From NCBI GenBank assembly GCA_035763085.1, contig DASUBV010000140.1, positions 1 to 44,539 of the forward strand: a stretch of 44,539 bases of DNA, read 5' to 3'. Positions 1 to 7,703 of the stretch are shown here, piece by piece. Numbering within the stretch: the first letter of the stretch is position 1; the number at the start of each line of letters is the position of its first letter. The notes below the pieces were generated by a model. It made no database searches, was not told the DNA's origin, and saw only the letters and a program-made list of their open reading frames with translations. The position numbers and the translations under genes were made by a program. Origin of the DNA: DASUBV01 sp035763085. Lineage in GTDB: Bacteria; Actinomycetota; Actinomycetes; Streptosporangiales; Streptosporangiaceae.

Positions 1-242
1 GTCTCACGCGCGTGCTCTTTGGCGCAGGACACGACGTCAGCCCGCCCGGGCTCTTGTTCGGTGATCGGTCAATACCGAACACCTAACAGCGATTACCCTG
101 ACCGAGGTACGAAGGGGCGGCCCTCGTGATGCGGCTGTGCACTTGGTGCTATCCAGGATCACAGTCGTGCCCGCTCGCGGAGGTCATGCAGTCCGAGACG
201 GCCTGACCGGTCATCCGGCCAGGCTCGTCACCGGCCGGCCTG
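1..242. other. intergenic region at window edge
   Basis: No convincing gene is seen here. A 7-bp perfect inverted repeat (GTTCGGT at 56-62, ACCGAAC at 74-80, 11-base spacer) could be an operator or a hairpin for a gene lying outside the window. The right end holds a hairpin placed to end the minus-strand DinB-like gene, listed separately. Confidence 0.4.
201..224 (-). terminator. hairpin after the DinB-like gene
   Basis: Two 10-base arms (201-210 and 215-224) pair with one mismatch around a TCAT loop. The hairpin begins 18 bases past the stop of the minus-strand gene ending at 243. There is no T-run, which is common for actinobacterial terminators. Confidence 0.4.
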
Positions 243-749
243 TCAGGCGCCGGTGACGCCGTCGATGCCCTCGCGCAGGAAGTCTGCGTGGCCGTTGTGC
301 CGGGCGTAGTCCAGCAGTACGTGCAGCATCACCAGGCGCAGCGACACGTCCTCGTCCCAGCGCTCCGCGTGCACGACCATGTCCAGCGACTCTGTCTTGG
401 CCTCGATCTCCCGCGACCGCTCGACTTCAGCCTGCCAGGCGGCGAATGCCTGCGACCGGGTGCTCTGGCTGGCGTCGTAGGCCACCTGGTAGTCGTTGTC
501 CGGCGACCACACCAGCGTGATGTCCTCGCCGTTGATCACCTTCCGGAACCAGGTGCGCTCCACCTCGCACATGTGGCGGACCAGGCCGAGCAGGGACAGC
601 GTTGACGGTGGCATCGAGATGCGGCGCAGTTCGTCGTCGGTCAGGCCCGCGCACTTCATGGCGAGAGTCGCCCGGTGGTACTCGAGGAAGCCGCGCAGCA
701 TCTCGCGCTCGGGCCCGGTCGTGGGCGGGCCGACGCGGTCGTCGGTCAT
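243..749 (-). CDS. DinB-like family protein (DUF664 type)
   Basis: This 168-residue protein fits the DinB/YfiT-like four-helix superfamily, whose members often bind a divalent metal through three histidines and include thiol-dependent transferases. His59 in the LVRHM segment and His151/His154 in the RHNGHAD segment are the likely ligands; the C-terminal pattern ARHxGHADFLRE is the usual family signature. Actinobacterial members are often annotated DUF664, and their substrate is unknown. The ATG at 749 follows a strong GGAAGGAG ribosome site. The gene stands alone, with a mycothiol-isomerase-fold gene upstream on the same strand, a distant relative in the same superfamily. Family assignment is firm; biochemical role is not known. 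Confidence 0.85.
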   Translation of the reverse strand: MTDDRVGPPTTGPEREMLRGFLEYHRATLAMKCAGLTDDELRRISMPPSTLSLLGLVRHMCEVERTWFRKVINGEDITLVWSPDNDYQVAYDASQSTRSQAFAAWQAEVERSREIEAKTESLDMVVHAERWDEDVSLRLVMLHVLLDYARHNGHADFLREGIDGVTGA

Positions 750-893
750 CGAGGCTCCTTCCGGCGGCAGCGGGCCGCCACGTCGGGGGACGCCGCAGGA
801 TACGTGGTCACCCGCCGTAACAGCGAGCGATTTCTGAGCGTGCGCCGCCGCCCGCTGGCTCGCCGCCCGCCGTCCCCCGCCCGCTAGCAGCAG

Positions 894-1670
894 CTACTCG
901 GTATTTCCCCAGGTAAGCAGCCTGGCGGCCAGCTCTTTGTCCCCCTCGATGATCAGGCCCTGGCGCGCGCGGCGCCCGTATAGGGCCAGCACGATGTCGC
1001 TCCCGGTACCGCGGATCCGGGCGTCCGGCCGCGCCGGGCCGTCGCCTGGGTCACCGGGAGCTGCCCGGGCGCCCGAAGGCGTCAGGCTGACCACCCACGT
1101 CTGGCCGTCCTCAGGCGCCAGCGCCACGACTCCGGCCTGGTGCGGCCACGGGCCCATCGCGGCCAGGCCCACGGTGGCGAACTCGGCGATCCCGTCGGCC
1201 GCCACGCTGCGCGGCAGCGGCTCGGCATGACCGCCCGCATCCTGGGCGTCGAAGGCGTGCACCCCAGCCTCCTGAACCTGATGCCGGGCCACGGCTCCCG
1301 CGGTCGCCGGCGCCGCGGTCGTGCGCCACCACGTCCAGCACGCCCGGTCGGGGCCGGCCTCAAGGAGCGCGCGCACCAGTTCCCCGGTGGCCACCGCGGA
1401 CCAGGACATCAGGTCGTCCGCCGACCCGGCATCCGGGCTCTCGTCGCCCGGGGCCTGGTCGCCGGCGGGCGGCCCGTCAGCCGGCCCGGCACTGACCGCG
1501 GCGGCCCAGAAACGCTGTACCTCGCCCAGGTGGGTGACGAGGTCACGGACTGCCCAGTCCGGGCAGCCCGGAACGCGGGCATCCAGTCCGGCTGCCGCGG
1601 CCGCCACGCGCAGCGCGGCCGAGCGGTCCTCGATTGTCTTGATCATGTCGGCGAACGATGCAGTGGCCAT
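894..1670 (-). CDS. maleylpyruvate isomerase-type, mycothiol-dependent family protein
   Basis: The 258-residue protein has the N-terminal fold of mycothiol-dependent maleylpyruvate isomerase (MDMPI_N, TIGR03083 type). The expected metal triad is visible as His47 in VTHLGE, and Glu134 and His138 in the QEAGVHAFD segment. The usual MDMPI C-terminal domain follows from about residue 165, with an Ala/Gly/Pro-rich insertion at roughly 60-85. Family members use mycothiol as cofactor or thiol acceptor in the cytoplasm, but most are uncharacterised and the real substrate cannot be read from the sequence. ATG at 1670 is preceded by AGGGG at suitable spacing. No aromatic degradation genes are nearby, so true maleylpyruvate isomerase activity is not supported by context. 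Confidence 0.82.
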   Translation of the reverse strand: MATASFADMIKTIEDRSAALRVAAAAAGLDARVPGCPDWAVRDLVTHLGEVQRFWAAAVSAGPADGPPAGDQAPGDESPDAGSADDLMSWSAVATGELVRALLEAGPDRACWTWWRTTAAPATAGAVARHQVQEAGVHAFDAQDAGGHAEPLPRSVAADGIAEFATVGLAAMGPWPHQAGVVALAPEDGQTWVVSLTPSGARAAPGDPGDGPARPDARIRGTGSDIVLALYGRRARQGLIIEGDKELAARLLTWGNTE

Positions 1671-1723
1671 GGCTTACCCCTACCAGCCACCGCCGACAGC
1701 CGCGCGGCAAACCGCGCTGACCC

Positions 1724-1815
1724 GCTGACCACGCGCAACAGGCCGGGGCTGACTACCGCGGCAGACCGGGCTGACCACGCACGGCGCACCGGGCTGACTA
1801 CGCGCGGCCGACCGC
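1724..1815. repeat. short tandem repeat, about 23-bp unit
   Basis: Four imperfect units start with GCTGAC at 1724, 1748, 1770 and 1793 (spacing 24, 22 and 23). Each has a variable GC-rich middle (for example ACTACGCGCGGC) and ends in GACCG or CACCG. The array fills the gap between the minus-strand genes at 1670 and 1829. It is seen directly; no function is evident. Confidence 0.7.
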
Positions 1816-1828
1816 GCCGCCCGGCCGG

Positions 1829-2317
1829 CTACGGCTTGACCAGCACCTTGAAGGCGATGACCAGGGCGCCGATGAAGGCCGCCTCGAAGCCGTACAGCAG
1901 GCAGCGCAGCATGCGCTCTCCCGCCAGCCTGCCTGCGGTCCAGCCCAGCGCCCCCAGCAGCCCCACCCCGATATAGACGGCGAGATTGTCGGCCAGCGCC
2001 GCGTCGATCACCCCCGCTGACGCGAAGATGAAGATCACGATGGACGGAACGGCGCCCGCGGCGATGAAGGACTGCTCGTAGCCGATCTCGCCCAGTTCCC
2101 GCAGCCGCAGGCCGTGGCGGCGCCGGATCTGCGTCTCGATGGCGGCGTCGTACATCTCGCCCACGATGAAGGCGACGATGGCCCCGATGAGGGCCAGCAG
2201 CGTGGGCAGCGGGTCCTCTTCCCGCCCTAACGCGACCACCAGCGCGAGCGAGACGAACATGCCCTTGACGGACCGCGCGACGCGCCCCGCCCCCCGCCGG
2301 CCGATCTCCCAGGTCAC
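1829..2317 (-). CDS. small multi-pass membrane protein, function unknown
   Basis: This 162-residue protein has four clear hydrophobic helices at about 37-57, 84-104, 112-131 and 139-159, and a possible weaker one at 17-30. A basic loop (QIRRRHGLRLRE) lies between the first two strong helices. I do not recognise a named family with certainty; it resembles uncharacterised actinobacterial integral membrane proteins. No catalytic motif is visible. The GTG at 2317 is used because the reading frame opens with a basic, non-hydrophobic segment; an internal ATG at 2260 directly before the first hydrophobic stretch is a realistic alternative. It is flanked by tandem repeats on both sides and seems transcribed alone. 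Confidence 0.65.
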   Translation of the reverse strand: MTWEIGRRGAGRVARSVKGMFVSLALVVALGREEDPLPTLLALIGAIVAFIVGEMYDAAIETQIRRRHGLRLRELGEIGYEQSFIAAGAVPSIVIFIFASAGVIDAALADNLAVYIGVGLLGALGWTAGRLAGERMLRCLLYGFEAAFIGALVIAFKVLVKP

Positions 2318-2455
2318 CTGCGTCCGCCCCGCCCCGTCATCCGCTGCCCCGTGCGCCCGTCCCCCAGACGCAGCGAATGCTAACGGGAAAGCCCGGGGCC
2401 GGGCGCGCCTATCGGGTCACCCGGCCCCGGGTCAGTGACTAACGCCAGGGTCCCT

Positions 2456-2552
2456 GCGGTGCTGCTGGCGGTGCGGGTGCTGCTGGCAGTGCGGTCCTGC
2501 TCCCAGCGCGGTGCTGCTCGCAGTGCCGCATGCCGCTAGCAGTGCGGCACGC
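2456..2552. repeat. short tandem repeat, about 18-bp unit, entering a gene end
   Basis: About five degenerate copies of a GTGCTGCTGGCAGTGCGG-like unit are seen at roughly 2456, 2471, 2489, 2508 and 2526. The last copy covers the stop codon and final codons of the SH3 gene ending at 2536, so the array has grown into or out of that 3' end. Confidence 0.6.
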
Positions 2553-3237
2553 CGCGGGCCGGGTCGCGGCCGGTGTCCAGGTGGTAGCCAGCGGTGTAGC
2601 CGCGGCGCGGACCGCTCAGGTGGTACCACGCGTGGTCGCCCCAGATGGCCTCGCCGGATGTCCAGCAGGTCACCGTCACGGTGCTGCCCGCCCGGCCCAG
2701 CTTTCCCACGACCCGGAACTTCGAGCTCGGCCCGGTGCGCACCCGCACCCCCTCGGTGCGCGAGTGATAGCGGTGCCGGGCCGGCGCCCGCCTGCACCGG
2801 GCCAGGCCGGGGTACGGTGCGGTGCGCGTATTGATGTAGTACGAGGTCACGTACCCGCGGCGCGGCCCGGACAGGTGGTACCAGACCGGGTTCCCGACGA
2901 TCGAGGTGCCCTTAGCCCAGCAGGTGATCGTCACCCGGGTGCCGCGCTTGCCCAGCTTGGCGACCATCGGCGACTGATTGCTGGGCCGGGTGCGCACGTG
3001 CAGGCCGCGCACCCGCGTGGTGAGCATGACGAACCGGATACGGAGCGGGTGCGCCACCGTCATGGACACCGGCGCACGGGCCGTGCCCGCTGCCGACACC
3101 GGTGTCGCCGCCGCTGTTCTGGACGCCGGCGAGGCCGAGGCGGCCGGCACCACCAGGCCCAGGACCGCCGCCATGACAGTAACGGGCACCGCGGCGAGCC
3201 GTGCCCCCGCGCGCCCGCCACTCAGCCGACCGACCAT
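2536..3237 (-). CDS. secreted protein with two bacterial SH3-like repeats
   Basis: The 233-residue product has a long hydrophobic signal segment (about 11-37, ending in an Ala/Ser-rich cleavage-like region), an Ala/Ser/Thr-rich linker, and two homologous SH3b-type repeats at about 79-137 and 165-225. Both repeats share V-R-[TV]-R-T-x-P-S, a VT[IV]TCW strand, and the segment WYHLSGPRRGY. Each carries a Cys in the TCW strand and further cysteines lie in the linker and at the C-terminus, so disulfides outside the cell are plausible. SH3b domains often bind cell-wall peptides, but no enzyme domain accompanies them. The start at 3237 was chosen for its GGGGGG ribosome site; an upstream ATG at 3294 would add 19 residues but has poor spacing. 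Confidence 0.8.
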   Translation of the reverse strand: MVGRLSGGRAGARLAAVPVTVMAAVLGLVVPAASASPASRTAAATPVSAAGTARAPVSMTVAHPLRIRFVMLTTRVRGLHVRTRPSNQSPMVAKLGKRGTRVTITCWAKGTSIVGNPVWYHLSGPRRGYVTSYYINTRTAPYPGLARCRRAPARHRYHSRTEGVRVRTGPSSKFRVVGKLGRAGSTVTVTCWTSGEAIWGDHAWYHLSGPRRGYTAGYHLDTGRDPARGVPHC

Positions 3238-3331
3238 TGCCCCCCCTGCGGTAAGGCCGGCCCGCCGCAGGAGCGGGCGGACCGGCACAGACATCTTCCA
3301 GCCAGGTCATCGGGGGTGGTCACGGCCGGTG

Positions 3332-4585
3332 TTACGACACCCCGCCACTCATCCCGGCACCCTTGACCTGGCGGCCGCCGGTCCACACGCCGGTGATCCG
3401 CTCGGTGCTGGCCAGTACCGAGATGTCGGCCAGCGGGTCGCCGTCCACGGTGATGATGTCGGCGTCGTAGCCCTCGGCCAGCATGCCGCTGCGCGGCGCC
3501 TGCGGGCCCAGGGTGGCCGGGGCCGTCGCCGTGGCCGCCTCGATGGCCTGCAGCGGCGTCATGCCCAGGGCAACCATGTGCGCCAGCTCGGACCCGTTGC
3601 TGCCCCAGGAGTTGGGCAGGTCCCGGCCGGTCAGCCCGATGTCGGTGCCCATCGCGACCACGACCCCGCGCTCGATGGCCATCCGCAGGGCGTCGGCGTG
3701 CGTCTGGGCGATGGCGACCAGCTTGGCCGCCGCATACGGCGGCACCGTGTCCAGCGCGGCCAGCATGTTCTCGATGATGGTGCGGGTCGGAACCAGGATG
3801 GCCCCGGTCTCGCGCATCGCGTCGCAGGCTTCCTCGTCGAGGTAGGTGCCGTGCTCGATGGTGGCCACGCCCGCCTCCAGCGCGGCCATGATGCCGGGCT
3901 TGCCGTGGCAGTGTGCCGCGACGACCCGCTCGGCCAGCCCGGCGACCTCCACGATCGCGCGCAGCTCGGCGCCGGTGAACTGCTGGTGGATCGGGTTGTC
4001 GAGCTCCGACAGCACGCCCCCGGACGCGCAGATCTTGATCACGGACGCGCCGCGGCGCAGCTGCTCGCGGACCGCGCGCATGCACTCGGCCGTGCCGTCG
4101 GCCAGGCGCAGCGTCCCGTCGGCACGGGCCAGGTCGGTCACCCAGGACAGCGGATAGCAGTGCAGGTCGCCGTGACCGCCGGTGGTGGACAGGATCGCGC
4201 CCGCGGCGTAGACCGAGGGGCCGTCGAGGATGCCCTCGCGAACCGCCTGGCCCAGGTAGACGCCCAGCCCGCCGACCTCGCGCACCGAGGTGATTCCCGC
4301 GTCCAGCGCGTTGAGCAGGTCACGGGCCGACCGCGCGGCGCGCAGTTGCGGCGCCTCCTGGGCCAGCTTCTCCAGCCCGAAGTCGCGGCCGCCCATGAAG
4401 TGGCCGTGGCAGTCCCACAGGCCCGGCAGCACAGCCGCCGCGCGGCGGCGTGAGCCGTCCGGCACCTCCGGCGCCGCGGCCGCCGGGCCGGCGTAGGTGA
4501 TCCGCGGCCCGTCGAAGACCACCGCGCCGTCCCGGACCGGCTCACCGCGGCCGGGGATCAGCAGCCCGGCATCGATTCGCTCCAT
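3332..4585 (-). CDS. metal-dependent amidohydrolase (imidazolonepropionase-like)
   Basis: This 417-residue cytoplasmic enzyme belongs to the amidohydrolase superfamily branch that includes imidazolonepropionase-like and prolidase-like hydrolases of cyclic or acyl amides. Visible metal-site elements are His60-x-His62 in WDCHGHF, a candidate carboxylated lysine in VIKICASGG, histidines in VAAHCHG and TIEHGTYLDEE, and the catalytic aspartate in AMGTDIGLTG. The C-terminus has the usual small beta-domain segment DADIITVDGDPLADI. The frame is open further upstream to 4759, but that extension is arginine-rich and ATG 4585 follows GGAAGGACG, so 4585 is preferred. It stands alone, divergent from the AAA+ gene. 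The substrate cannot be assigned; no histidine-degradation genes are nearby. Confidence 0.88.
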   Translation of the reverse strand: MERIDAGLLIPGRGEPVRDGAVVFDGPRITYAGPAAAAPEVPDGSRRRAAAVLPGLWDCHGHFMGGRDFGLEKLAQEAPQLRAARSARDLLNALDAGITSVREVGGLGVYLGQAVREGILDGPSVYAAGAILSTTGGHGDLHCYPLSWVTDLARADGTLRLADGTAECMRAVREQLRRGASVIKICASGGVLSELDNPIHQQFTGAELRAIVEVAGLAERVVAAHCHGKPGIMAALEAGVATIEHGTYLDEEACDAMRETGAILVPTRTIIENMLAALDTVPPYAAAKLVAIAQTHADALRMAIERGVVVAMGTDIGLTGRDLPNSWGSNGSELAHMVALGMTPLQAIEAATATAPATLGPQAPRSGMLAEGYDADIITVDGDPLADISVLASTERITGVWTGGRQVKGAGMSGGVS

Positions 4586-4969
4586 CGCCTCGTCCTTCCC
4601 GGCGCGGGCGGCAGCTCCGGACCAGGCCCGATCACCAGACAATTGCTCACCGACATGCCCGCGCGGCCGTTTCCGGGAACGGCTGCTGATACCTGGCTGG
4701 CCAGGCGGGTGCGCCCATCCTGCCAATGCGCCCCTGCTGCCGTGCCGCCGCCCCGCCACCCGCCACCGGCCGCCCGGCCACCCGCCACCGGCAGCCGCCC
4801 CGGCGCCCTGGCCGCGGCTCCGCGCGGCGCCGGTACTGACTAACCGGGCGCACCCGGCCCGCCGGCGCGGTACGTTTTATGGGGCTGGAGAGTGACACGG
4901 TGCCATTTTTTCGTGCCTTCCCCACCGTGAGACTCCGTATCCCTGTAGTAATGCGCTATACAAGTCTCA
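4586..4969. promoter_or_regulatory. divergent intergenic region, amidohydrolase and AAA+ genes
   Basis: No gene is supported here. The left two thirds is Pro/Gly/Ala-coding-like GC-rich sequence without a coding signal. The right part (about 4870-4962) is clearly poorer in GC, with a run of six T at 4907-4912 and a 7-bp inverted repeat (CACGGTG at 4897-4903, CACCGTG at 4922-4928). A possible -10 hexamer TATACA lies at 4957-4962, about seven bases before the GTG at 4970, which would give a leaderless AAA+ transcript; no good -35 is seen. Confidence 0.4.
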
Positions 4970-7444
4970 GTGCGAGCGAGCGAGACACCGTCAGCTGAGA
5001 GGTCACCGTCACTGCCCGGCCGGCGGGTCGCGCAGGACGGGCTAGCCCGCCTTCGCCAATCCTTTGCCGCCGCCCCGCTGCCGCTCAAGATCATCCTGGT
5101 CATCGCGCTGTGCGTCTTCGTCGCGCCGGCCACCGCCATCGCCATGTTCGCCGGCCTCGTCTATGCCCCCTACGCGCTGTGGGCCGGCCGCCGCGACGTG
5201 GCCGCGACCGCATCGGTGGCGCTGTGGGGCGTCGCGCTGACGGCCGCCTTCGCGCACGGCCCCGATGGTCCCCGCTACCTGCTGCTCGTGCTGCCCGTGG
5301 CCGTCGCGCTGGCCGCCCATCCCGGCAAGCTCGGTCACTGGTTCGCGCCGTGCCGGACGGTGGCCTGGACGCTGGGGTGGGCGCTGCCGCTCGGCATCAT
5401 CACCTTCCACCTGCTGCGCAAGTTCAGCTACGCCGGCCCGGCTGTGGCATGGGTCGTGGCCGCGCTCGTGCTGGCCTGGCGGCTGGCCCGGGCCCATCAG
5501 GGCAGCCAGGAGCAGATCCGCCAGCAGGCCCGCGGCGGCGCGCCCGGCGTGCCGTACCCGTGGTCGCCCGCTGGCCCGCTGGCCGGGGCGGCGGCGCGGC
5601 CCGGCCGTGCGCCCGCGAGCCGCGGCCCGGCCGCCCGTCCGCAGGCCCCCGGCACGGTCCGGGTCGCCCAGGCCGATGGCGTGCGCGGCCAGCCCGGCCC
5701 CGACGCCGGCCAGCAGGCGCTTGCCGAGCAGCCCGTGATCACCATCGACGAGGCGATGGCCGAGCTCGACGCGATGATCGGCCTGGCGGCCGTCAAGGAC
5801 CAGGTGCGCTCGATCGCCGCCTCGGTCGAGGCGGCGCGGCGCCGGGCGCTGGCCGGGCACGGCACCGAGAAGCCGATGCAGCACTTTGTCTTCCTGGGCC
5901 CGCCGGGCACGGGCAAGACCGCCGTGGCCCGGGTCATCGCCAAGATCTTCTACGCCTTCGGCCTGCTGAACACCCCGGCTGTTGTCGAGGCGCACCGCGC
6001 CGACCTGGTGGGGGAGTACCTCGGCGCCACCGCGATCAAGACCAACGAGCTCATCGACTCCGCGCTCGGCGGCGTGCTGTTCATTGATGAGGCCTACAGC
6101 CTGGTCAACGAGGGCGATGGGCAGGGCGACCGGTTCGGCAACGAGGCGGTGCAGGCGCTGCTCAAGCGCGCCGAGGACAACCGCGAGGACCTGATCATCA
6201 TCCTGGCCGGCTACGAGCGGCAGATGGATTCCTTCCTGGCCACCAACCCCGGCCTGAACTCCCGCTTCGGGAACCGGATCAAGTTCCCCGGCTACTCGCC
6301 CGCCGAGCTGCTCGCCCTGGCCGACCTCGCGCTGGAGACCAGGGGCGAGCTGCTCGACCCCGACGCCCGGCCGGTACTGCGCCGGATGTTCGAGGAGGTC
6401 GGCCGCCGCCGGCTGGCCGACGAGCTCGGCAACGGCCGCTTCGTGCGCAACCTGCTGACCAAGGCCGGGCAGCGCCGCGACGTGCGGGTGATGGCGGGCA
6501 CCACCGAGCCCTCCCAGGCCGAGCTGGTCACCATCCGCGGCGCCGACCTGGAGCAGGCCTACGCCGACCTGACCACCCGGTTCCGCGGCTACGGCGAGAC
6601 CCCGACGGTGGCCAGCGCGCTGGCCGAGCTCGATGCCCTGGTCGGCCTCGAACCCGTCAAGCGGCAGGTCCACGAGATCGCCGCCCAGCTCCAGGTGGCC
6701 CGGCTGCGCGACCGGCAGGGGCTGGCCAGCCAGCCGCCCGCCCGGCATTTCGTGTTCACCGGCCCGCCCGGCACCGGCAAGACCACCGTGGCCCGGATCC
6801 TCGGCCGGATCTTCGCCGCGCTCGGCCTGCTGGTGCGGCCCGAGGTCGTCGAGGCGCACCGGGCCGACCTGGTCGGCGAGCACCTCGGCTCCACCGCCAT
6901 CAAGACCAACAAGCTCATCGACTCCGCGCTCGGCGGCGTGCTGTTCATCGACGAGGCCTACGCCCTGTACAACCAGGGCTACTCCGGCGGTGACGCGTTC
7001 GGCTCCGAGGCCGTCGCGACGCTGCTCAAGCGGGCCGAGGACGACCGGGACCGGCTCGTCATCGTGCTGGCCGGCTACACCGACGACATGGACCGGTTCC
7101 TGCGCAGCAATCCTGGCCTGGCCTCACGGTTCAGCGTCCGGATCGCCTTCCCCAGCTACAGCCCGGCCGAGCTGGCCAGCATCGCCGAGTCCATCGCCAC
7201 CGGCGCCGGGGACTTCTTCGCCGCCGACACCTGGCCGCTGCTGGCCGAGATCTTCAGTGAGGCCAGCGCCCAGGGCCGGATCGACGAGCTGGGCAACGGC
7301 CGGTTCGCCCGGTCCCTATTCGAGCGCGCCTGCGCCGCCCGTGACCTGCGGGTGGCTGACCTCGGCGATGACGCCACCACTACCGACCTCACCACCGTGA
7401 CCGCCGATGATCTCCAGGTTGCTGCCCGCGAGCTGGGCCGGTAG
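4970..7444 (+). CDS. membrane-anchored tandem AAA+ ATPase (CbxX/CfqX type)
   Basis: The 824-residue protein has an N-terminal membrane part with several hydrophobic helices (about 35-165), a Pro/Ala/Gly-rich linker (about 175-245), and two CbxX/CfqX-type AAA+ modules. The first has Walker A GPPGTGKT at 310-317 and Walker B VLFIDEA at 369-375; the second has the same motifs at 598-605 and from 657. Both modules carry the conserved EAHRADLVGE[YH]LG pore-region segment and arginine finger-like NPGL[NA]SRF. Relatives include rubisco activase CbxX and the ESX component EccA, but no rubisco or type VII secretion genes are nearby. A membrane-tethered remodelling ATPase is a fair inference; the target is unknown. 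GTG 4970 has no clear ribosome site and may be leaderless; translation could also begin downstream. Confidence 0.88.
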   Translation: MRASETPSAERSPSLPGRRVAQDGLARLRQSFAAAPLPLKIILVIALCVFVAPATAIAMFAGLVYAPYALWAGRRDVAATASVALWGVALTAAFAHGPDGPRYLLLVLPVAVALAAHPGKLGHWFAPCRTVAWTLGWALPLGIITFHLLRKFSYAGPAVAWVVAALVLAWRLARAHQGSQEQIRQQARGGAPGVPYPWSPAGPLAGAAARPGRAPASRGPAARPQAPGTVRVAQADGVRGQPGPDAGQQALAEQPVITIDEAMAELDAMIGLAAVKDQVRSIAASVEAARRRALAGHGTEKPMQHFVFLGPPGTGKTAVARVIAKIFYAFGLLNTPAVVEAHRADLVGEYLGATAIKTNELIDSALGGVLFIDEAYSLVNEGDGQGDRFGNEAVQALLKRAEDNREDLIIILAGYERQMDSFLATNPGLNSRFGNRIKFPGYSPAELLALADLALETRGELLDPDARPVLRRMFEEVGRRRLADELGNGRFVRNLLTKAGQRRDVRVMAGTTEPSQAELVTIRGADLEQAYADLTTRFRGYGETPTVASALAELDALVGLEPVKRQVHEIAAQLQVARLRDRQGLASQPPARHFVFTGPPGTGKTTVARILGRIFAALGLLVRPEVVEAHRADLVGEHLGSTAIKTNKLIDSALGGVLFIDEAYALYNQGYSGGDAFGSEAVATLLKRAEDDRDRLVIVLAGYTDDMDRFLRSNPGLASRFSVRIAFPSYSPAELASIAESIATGAGDFFAADTWPLLAEIFSEASAQGRIDELGNGRFARSLFERACAARDLRVADLGDDATTTDLTTVTADDLQVAARELGR

Positions 7445-7535
7445 CCGCCGCTCGCCGGTGATGATCCCTCACGAGCTGGCGCTGGGCCGGGCAGGCTCAT
7501 TTCTGCTTCCGCCCGCCGGCTGAGACAAGCCCGCG

Positions 7536-7557
7536 GCCCGGCGCGCGCCCGCCGGGC
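7536..7557. terminator. hairpin between the AAA+ gene and the pxpA remnant
   Basis: A perfect 8-bp stem (GCCCGGCG at 7536-7543, CGCCGGGC at 7550-7557) with a six-base loop lies about 90 bases after the AAA+ stop. It could end transcription from either side. Confidence 0.5.
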
Positions 7558-7689
7558 TCAGCCGAGCCGGGCTGCGCCCGGGTGGAACCCGCAGGCAATG
7601 CTCGCGCTGGTCACGATCGACAGCGCCTCATCGCCGCCGGGCCGCCAGGCGCCGTAGCCCTCGCCGAGACCGGCGCTGAGATCGGCAGC
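7558..7689 (-). pseudogene. pxpA: N-terminal remnant of 5-oxoprolinase subunit A (PxpA, LamB/YcsF family)
   Basis: A minus-strand frame encodes about 43 residues that read like the start of PxpA: ADLSAGLGEGYGAW, then GGDEALSIVTSASIACGFHPG. The family consensus is close to DLNADLGEGFGxW, then GDDEALxxxVTSANxACGFHAG. Full-length PxpA is about 250 residues, so roughly five sixths is missing; a stop follows at once and hairpin sequence comes next. There is no start codon in frame just before the homology, and the frame upstream runs into the 3' end of the neighbouring gene. Some conserved residues have already drifted (N to S, D to G). The partner genes pxpB and pxpC are absent. I read this as a decaying gene fragment, not a functional peptide. 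Confidence 0.75.
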
Positions 7690-7703
7690 GCACTGGCGGC
7701 CGG

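Noticed and set aside
5042..6883. 613-codon minus-strand open frame opposite the AAA+ gene
   Set aside because: Composition is the mirror of a GC-rich coding strand, with no recognisable domain, while the plus strand has two complete AAA+ modules.
4970..7444. Part of an ESX/type VII secretion locus (EccA-like)
   Set aside because: No WXG100, EccB/C/D/E or mycosin gene is present, and EccA has one AAA+ module without membrane helices.
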